Shown: positions 58,283 to 64,000 of the stretch, in pieces | Numbering within the stretch: position 1 is the stretch's first letter | How the letters are laid out: the number at the start of each line of letters is the position of its first letter | From: Ophiura sarsii | Taxonomy: Eukaryota; Echinodermata; Ophiuroidea; Amphilepidida; Ophiuridae | Assembly: GCA_035610835.1 (NCBI GenBank) | Contig: CM069445.1 | Coordinates: 82,223,786 to 82,287,785, forward strand | Direction: 5' to 3' | Length of the DNA stretch: 64,000 bases | The notes under the pieces: generated by a model | What the model was told of the DNA's origin: nothing | Seen by the model: only the letters and a program-made list of their open reading frames with translations | Database searches by the model: none | Translations under genes and position numbers: made by a program

Positions 58283-59012
58283 CTAAATCTTCCTTTCCAA
58301 CATAGCTGTCTTGATTTCTTCTACCTGCAATCCTGTGTCACGCTTCAGTATGTCAATGTAGGTTAGGGCTGGTCTACCACGCTTTCTCACTCCATGTTTA
58401 GGTATCCAATGTATGAGTTTGGAGACCAGCTCATTGGACCCTCTGAAGCAGTGTCCTGCAAATCTAGATCTACGCTCCCTGATCTTATCCGAGACTTTGG
58501 GCATATCCGCGTACAGGTCTTTATTTGTCACATGCTGTCTCCAGTTGATGTTGAACACAGTACTAAGCATTCTGGTGTAACATCCGTCCAGCTGTTTACT
58601 AAGCTTTGGGGTGACTGTCCATGACTCACATCCATAGAGGAGGACTGATTCTACAGTAGCTATGAACAGTCTTTCTTTGAGCTTTCTGGATAGTGCTTTG
58701 GCCTTCCATAACTGACTGAGTTTACCACAAGCTCTCCTACTGCAGCTCCTTTGCGTGTTTTAATATCCTTTTCAGTACTGTTCATCCAGGCTCCAATGTA
58801 CTTGAAGTCCTCCACTTTGTCAAGGCGCATACCATCGCTTGTGGTGATGACAGGTACTTGCTTCTGGTTGAAGGACATGTACTTTGTCTTTGCAGCATTC
58901 ATTTTGAGCCCAACTTTACCCACCGAAGTCTCCACTCTGTTAAGTAGTGATTGCGCTTGAGACACTTCTTCAGACAACAGTGCAATGTCGTCAGCAAAGT
59001 CATGGTTGGTCC
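58283..59012 (-). pseudogene. Non-LTR reverse transcriptase fragment, frameshifted
   Basis: On the minus strand the fragment begins with HDFADDIALL, the catalytic FADD box, at about 59000. It continues with VGKVGLKMNAAKTKYM and FKYIGAWM (58977-58660) and, in another frame, RERRSRFAGHCFRG and KRGRPALTYIDILKRDTG (58570-58283). This is the end of a reverse transcriptase plus the C-terminal tail found in many invertebrate LINEs. The 5' half is missing and at least one frameshift is present. The clade is uncertain. Confidence 0.75.
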
Positions 59013-59403
59013 TATTCGTCTGCTGCTCCTTTTTGTTAAGCGAAAGTTACAATGAGTATTTACATTTGTCTAATGTTATGTAAAAGTTTTAAGATAAATG
59101 TGTATTAACGTTCTATAAGTTTGTTAATGATTTTAGAAGCTGCATTACTATAGTACACCATTACGGAGCAATAGCTATATGTTGCAATCCAACAGTGTTG
59201 TGACTGAAATTCGTGTTAAGTGAAAACAGAAAATTGACCTTTAACAGCGACCTAAACTTATTGATTGAAAATTTGTTTACGTAAGCGTAAATAAAAACCA
59301 ACGTATCGAGAGATGCTGAGTGCATAGAACCATTTAAAGACAGTGGTACATAAAGCGCTTAAAGCGCTTTGTAGTGGATCGAGGCGGTAAATTAAGGCCT
59401 CAC

Positions 59404-60833
59404 AATGCAACTTCCATAGAATAAATCATAAATAACGATGTCATAAATGCACCTCTATAATAATAAGCTTAAATTGTGTATCTCTGTAATTCATAGGTAT
59501 TTAGGTCCCACGGAAAAAATAGTACGTGAAGCTCATGCGTATAAGTGAATTGTACGTAAGACTAATGCGGAATCGCCAAAGTAATATCTTGCATCATAAT
59601 TAGTACAAACACTAATGGAAATCAAACTGAGACCAATATTTCTATAATGATAGATGCTTGTAGGCCTACGTATCGCGATGCAGAGTATTCCATAGCATTC
59701 ATGATAAATAACTATGTCATGAATTCACCTCTATTATAAAGTAGTAAGCTTAAATTGTGTATCTCTGTAATTCATTTATTTATGTATTTAGGCCCACAGC
59801 AAAACCAGTACGTGAAGCTCATGCGTATAAGTGAATTGTACGTAAGACTTATGCGGAAGTTGCCAAAGTAATATCTTGCATCATAATTCGTACAAACACC
59901 AATAGAAATCAAACTGAGACCAATGTTTCTATAATGATAAATGCTTGTACGTATGGCGATACAAAGTATTTCATAGCATTAATCATAAATAACGATGTCA
60001 TAAATTCACCTCTATATTATAAAGTAGTTAGCTTAAATTGTGTATCTCTGTAATTCATTTATTTATGTATTTAGGCCCCACGGCAAAACTAGTACGTGAA
60101 GCTCATGCGTATAAGTGAATTGTACGTAAGACTTATGCGGAAGTCGCCAATTAATATTTCGCATCATAATTCGTACAAACACCAATACAACCGAAATCAA
60201 ACTGAGACCAATGTTTCTATATGATAAATGCTTGTACGTATGGCGATGCAAAGTATTCCATTGGTATTAATCATAAATAACGATGTCATAAATTCACCTC
60301 TATATTATTAAGTAGTTAGCTTAACTTGTGTATCTCTGTAATTCATTTATTTATGTATTTAGGCCCCACGGCAAAACTAGTACGTGAAGATCATGCGTAT
60401 AAGTGAATTGTACGTAAGACTTATGCGGAAGTCGCCAAAGTAATATCTTGCATCATAATTTGTATAAACACCAATGGAAATCAAACTGAGACCAATGTTT
60501 CTATAGATAAATACTTGTACGTATGGCGATGCAAATATTCCATAGCATTAATCATAAATAACGATGTCATAAATTCACCTCTATATTATTAAGTAGTTAG
60601 CTTAAATTGTGTATCTCTGGATTCTCTGCAATTCATTTATTTATGTATTTAGGCCCCACGGCAAAACTAGTACGTGAAGCTCATGCGTATAAGTGAATTG
60701 TACTTAAGACTTATGCGGGAGTCGCCAAAGTAATATATTGCATCATAATTCGTACAAACACCAATGGAAATCAAACTGAGACCATTGTTTCTATTATGAT
60801 AAATGCTTGTACATATGGCGATGCAAAGTATTA
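59404..60833. repeat. Tandem repeat, about 285 bp x 5
   Basis: Five units; the phrase GTATCTCTGTAATTCAT or a variant recurs near 59478, 59759, 60043, 60331 and 60615. Each unit has GTACGTGAAGCTCATGCG, AAATCAAACTGAGACCA and CATAAATAACGATGTCAT. Units 3 to 5 are most alike, which suggests recent local amplification. Confidence 0.9.
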
Positions 60834-61948
60834 CTGTGGCGACTATCAACAAGTACAAGTCACTTTCTCGTATGAGCTATTTACTTTTCAGTGCGGTCGT
60901 AGTTTCTTCGATATTGTTCACAGCAGCTCACATGATCCCGCTGTGCACGAAATTGACAGCTTGTTCCGACCGAGAACCACCATAGATAAAGCATTGTTAG
61001 ATCGCTACCGGTTTTTGTCCAGGATTGAGTAACTCTACCCTTGTATAATTCATCTTTTTGTATATTCTAAACTTTAAAAATGTAGAAAACAATATGTGCA
61101 ATTATGTTTGACAAGTTGTAAACAATGAGATTATCATGATAGACAATGACCTCAATGTAAAGGACACATACAGTAAAGTGTAGTACTTATATGGACAAAT
61201 TCAGTGACATTCACTGGTAAATGTTAATACAGAAAAAAGAAATAAGAAATCAAAGAAAAAGGGGGGATCATCTAACCCAGGGAAGACTTGCACACCACAC
61301 ATGTATATGTTGTGCCTCGCCATAACAACATATGTGTCCAAGCCAGAAACCGTATTGAGTAAAGAAAATGTGTGGTATCAAATCAGTAGAGGAATTCTAA
61401 AGTACGCATGCTAATATTATATTCATGTTTATTGTAATCAACATAAGAATCTTCTGATCACTAAAGTGTATTCTCATAAATCAATAAAATATATGTATTA
61501 GCACTTTCTTGTCTCTGGTTCTTTTCAAATCTGCGTTGATTTCTTTAAGGTGGGTGTCCTGATTTTTATTTTCATTTTATTTTATTTGTTTCATCATGTT
61601 TCTTTTCCTCTTAGGGTACACCATGAATGCAGTTTTTGTCTTCATCATTTAAAGCTAATTAAGTTGTTCAATAGGTGGAGGCAAAATATATTTTTTCCAA
61701 TTTTCCTTTGCACATTTTACAAACAGTAAACAAAATTCGGTTGTGGTATACCATAATATCATCTGGGGATTATTCATCACCGTTCAGCTTCAAGCATAAA
61801 AACCAAACGTCTCTCAAGCATAAACATTCTGCAGGGGTAATGATAAAATAAAGGCTTTCATTTGATACCATTCCTTTATTATCGGAAAATGTAATTTGAT
61901 CAGGTCCGCATTTAATACAGATTTACATGCTACCATAAATGAATAATA
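60834..61948. other. Intergenic stretch, nothing recognised
   Basis: A 78-codon frame (60796-61032) begins in the last tandem unit and continues into unique DNA. I recognise no family in it. Otherwise AT-rich DNA. Confidence 0.45.
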
Positions 61949-62469
61949 AGTCCTCAAAAAAAAGTGAGTGACCTTGTAATAAATATCCTCTTAACTCAAA
62001 AACTATAGCTCCTACATAGAAATATTAAATAATACATTTGTAAAGACATTTCGTCTATTTGATTTGAGATATCTTTCACAAAGATCGGTTAATAATTAAC
62101 AACGCTATATTGATAGAACAAGGGGCAGTTTACATTTTCACTCTTAGGTTTGTGACAGGTATATGAATGGGCTGCATTGATTGAAGAATCCCCAATTCTA
62201 ATCTTACTATCACCACCAGTTAATCAATAATCTGCCTGTTGTTAGTCCGCGGCTGCGCATAGAAGAACAGAGTGTTAAAATGAAAAACAGACTTCGTTTC
62301 GGTTTTGGGCACATAACTGAGTTAATATTCATTCAATCGTCACCTGTAATATCTCAAGTTAAAGAGAAGAAATCCTCACAACTTTTTTAATATGTTTACG
62401 TAGGGGCTGTAATAGTTCGGGAGGTGAGAGCATATTTGTTACCTGGTCAGTTACTTATTTTGAGGACTG
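61949..62469. mobile_element. Tc1/mariner-like MITE, second copy
   Basis: Same family as 22776-23332, in inverted orientation. The right end TTATTTTGAGGACTG before TA is intact; the left end is eroded. Confidence 0.75.
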
Positions 62470-62927
62470 TACATTTCACAAGTATCTCCCAATAAAGATC
62501 ACCACTGGTCTGTCAATAACAACAGTTTCTATCGGTTTACTACATTATTATTTCAACAATAGATAGTTATTACTGAAGAGAAAGGTTTTCCATGGTGATT
62601 GTTTTTTAATAAAAACTGCTCAAAAAAAGTTCGGAAATTGTTTTCAATCACAAAATTGTTAAATATCTCGGGATATTTCCATACTGTGTTGCATATAAGT
62701 GAAAAGCTGACGTGTTCATCTTTACAATGATAACCAACGTGTAGCAATATATTGTTCCAGTGCCACTTGCTTTATAAATTGGAGAGATCTCAATCTGAAA
62801 GTGCCAAAACCAACACTATTTTATGCTCAAAAGTAAAGAGCATCACTCTATACTGTAGTGGTCTATTTAACACTTCATTGAACTGACGACAAAGATAGTC
62901 TTTTGAACATAAATAGTGGGGAATTTA

Positions 62928-63790
62928 TTATTATTATTATTTATTATTAAAAGACTTTTATATAGCGCTTTTTCCGTAGATCAAAGCACTTTACAAATAT
63001 GTGTATTACTATTATAATATATACAGGCATAAAAATATCATTAATAAAAATTACACAGTAAATTACATCAAACATGATCTAGAAAACAACATTAAAAACT
63101 CGCAAATATAATTTAAAACAGTCAATAAAAACCCTAATCTTTTGGAAAGAGATGAGTCTTGAGTTGCTTTTTGAAAACTTTAACATTGGGAGCCTGGCGG
63201 ACCTGAATAGGGAGGACATTCCACAACTTGGGGCCAATGACTGAAAAGGCACAATCAGCAATATTTCTCTTGGTAATGGGGACGTCAAGGCGCGTGGTAT
63301 CGCAAGCTGATCTTAAGGCCCATCCGTCCAGGCTCGTGAGTGTGGAGAACATCTTGTAAGTATGAAGGGGCAGTTTTTTGTAAACAGTTGTACATGCAGT
63401 AGGATCTTGAAGTCAATTCGCTGCTGGAGTGGCAACCAATGAAGCTCACGTAATAAAGGTGAAGCACTTGTGCGCCTGTTTACACAGTAAATGAGTCGCG
63501 CAGCACGATTTTGAAGAATTTGAAGACGTTGTACATTGGCACGTAACATACCAGCTAATAAGGAGTTGCCATAATCCAGCCTCGAAAGGACCAAAGATCG
63601 CACTGCATGTGCACAGGTATTACTTTCAATAAATTTACGAATCCGTGCAACATTACGCAAGTGAAAATTGACAGTACGGCATAGTGATGAGACATGTAAG
63701 TCCATCTTCAAACAATAATCAAATACAATACCTAAGTTCTTAATTAAGTTTTCCGAAGTGCATGCAAGGAGAACAGAGGGCCGGTGCAGC
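62928..63790 (-). mobile_element. L2/CR1-like LINE, 5'-truncated and frameshifted
   Basis: Minus-strand coding pieces, in order: 63792-63313 (LVLSRLDYGNSLLAGM, LQILQNRAARLI, LLRELHWLPLQQRIDFKILL), then a frame change to APSYLQDVLHTHEPGR (63467-63285), then DTTRLDVPITKRNIADCAFS and LWNVLPIQVRQAPNVKVFKK (63352-63134). This is the C-terminal end of an L2/CR1-type reverse transcriptase. The 3' tail has TATATAGCGCTTTTTC and an (ATT)n run at 62928-62950, as expected. Two frameshifts; not active. Confidence 0.85.
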
Positions 63791-64000
63791 AACAGCAGTT
63801 ACGTCATGAACAACAACAACAACAACAACAACGGCAAGTTAACATGGTTCCCACGGTTTCCGTCGTAAACAATCAGAGAGGGGCGGGGCCATCTTCAGCT
63901 GGCCAAGTTAATGTTCAATCCATCCCAGCTGAACCCATCGGTAATGTTCCAGCGCCGCCTACGGCTCAAGTTCAAAATCCTGGATTTGTACATGTGCAGG
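63748..64000 (+). CDS. Gln-rich open frame at window edge, possible exon
   Basis: Open from after TAA 63745-63747 to the window end (84 codons). After the antisense LINE ends near 63790 the frame reads QQQQLRHEQQQQQQRQVN, then PTVSVVNNQRGAGPSSAG and PAPPTAQVQNPGFVHVQ. The CAG-rich start could be an acceptor (GGTGCAG before 63789) or simple repeat. The Gln/Pro/Val-rich composition is typical of disordered regulatory proteins, but there is no recognisable domain and the 3' end is cut. Confidence 0.3.

Overview
The window is eukaryotic genomic DNA from an animal, most likely an invertebrate deuterostome (an echinoderm, hemichordate or amphioxus; I cannot decide which). The grounds are a multi-exon eIF4E3 gene, an LGR-type leucine-rich-repeat GPCR, RTE and L2/CR1-type LINEs with (TAA)n tails, tRNA-derived fragments, a tyrosine-recombinase retrotransposon and very many short inverted-repeat transposons (MITEs). 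Coding density is very low. One 100-base N gap (5275-5374) shows that this is a scaffold.

Region 1 (1-4538) is the tail of a tandem segmental duplication. It carries the last two coding exons of an eIF4E3 copy whose earlier exons, if present, lie left of the window. The near-identical partner is at 29442-34028 and holds the same exons of a complete gene. Region 2 (10890-33156) is that complete gene, eIF4E3 on the + strand: seven coding exons with matching splice phases and a predicted 217-residue protein. Its introns are packed with transposon debris: hAT-like MITEs with 8-bp target duplications, TTAA-flanked MITEs, TA-flanked Tc1/mariner-like foldbacks, a nested element stack at 27452-28749 and a 5'-truncated RTE-like LINE at 24139-25855.

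Region 3 (34-48 kb) has no recognisable gene. It holds PIF/Harbinger-like and mariner-like MITEs and several tandem arrays (78, 169, about 100 and 277 bp). Region 4 (48014-51274) is an intronless 1086-residue receptor: signal peptide, Cys-containing N-terminus, about 19 LRRs including a tandemly duplicated six-LRR block, and a rhodopsin-family seven-helix domain of the LGR/relaxin-receptor type. Its 3' flank is duplicated downstream. The first copy of that flank is split by a decayed Ngaro/PAT-like tyrosine-recombinase retrotransposon (51738-54370).

Region 5 (56.5-64 kb) contains a foldback transposon, two decayed LINE fragments, a five-unit 285-bp tandem array and, at the right edge, a Gln-rich open frame that may be the start of another gene.

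The two real genes are functionally unrelated: one is a cap-binding translation factor and the other a cell-surface receptor. Nothing suggests they act together. The most notable content is structural: a recent tandem duplication with an edge inside a MITE, nested transposons next to splice sites, and the receptor's internal and 3'-flank duplications.
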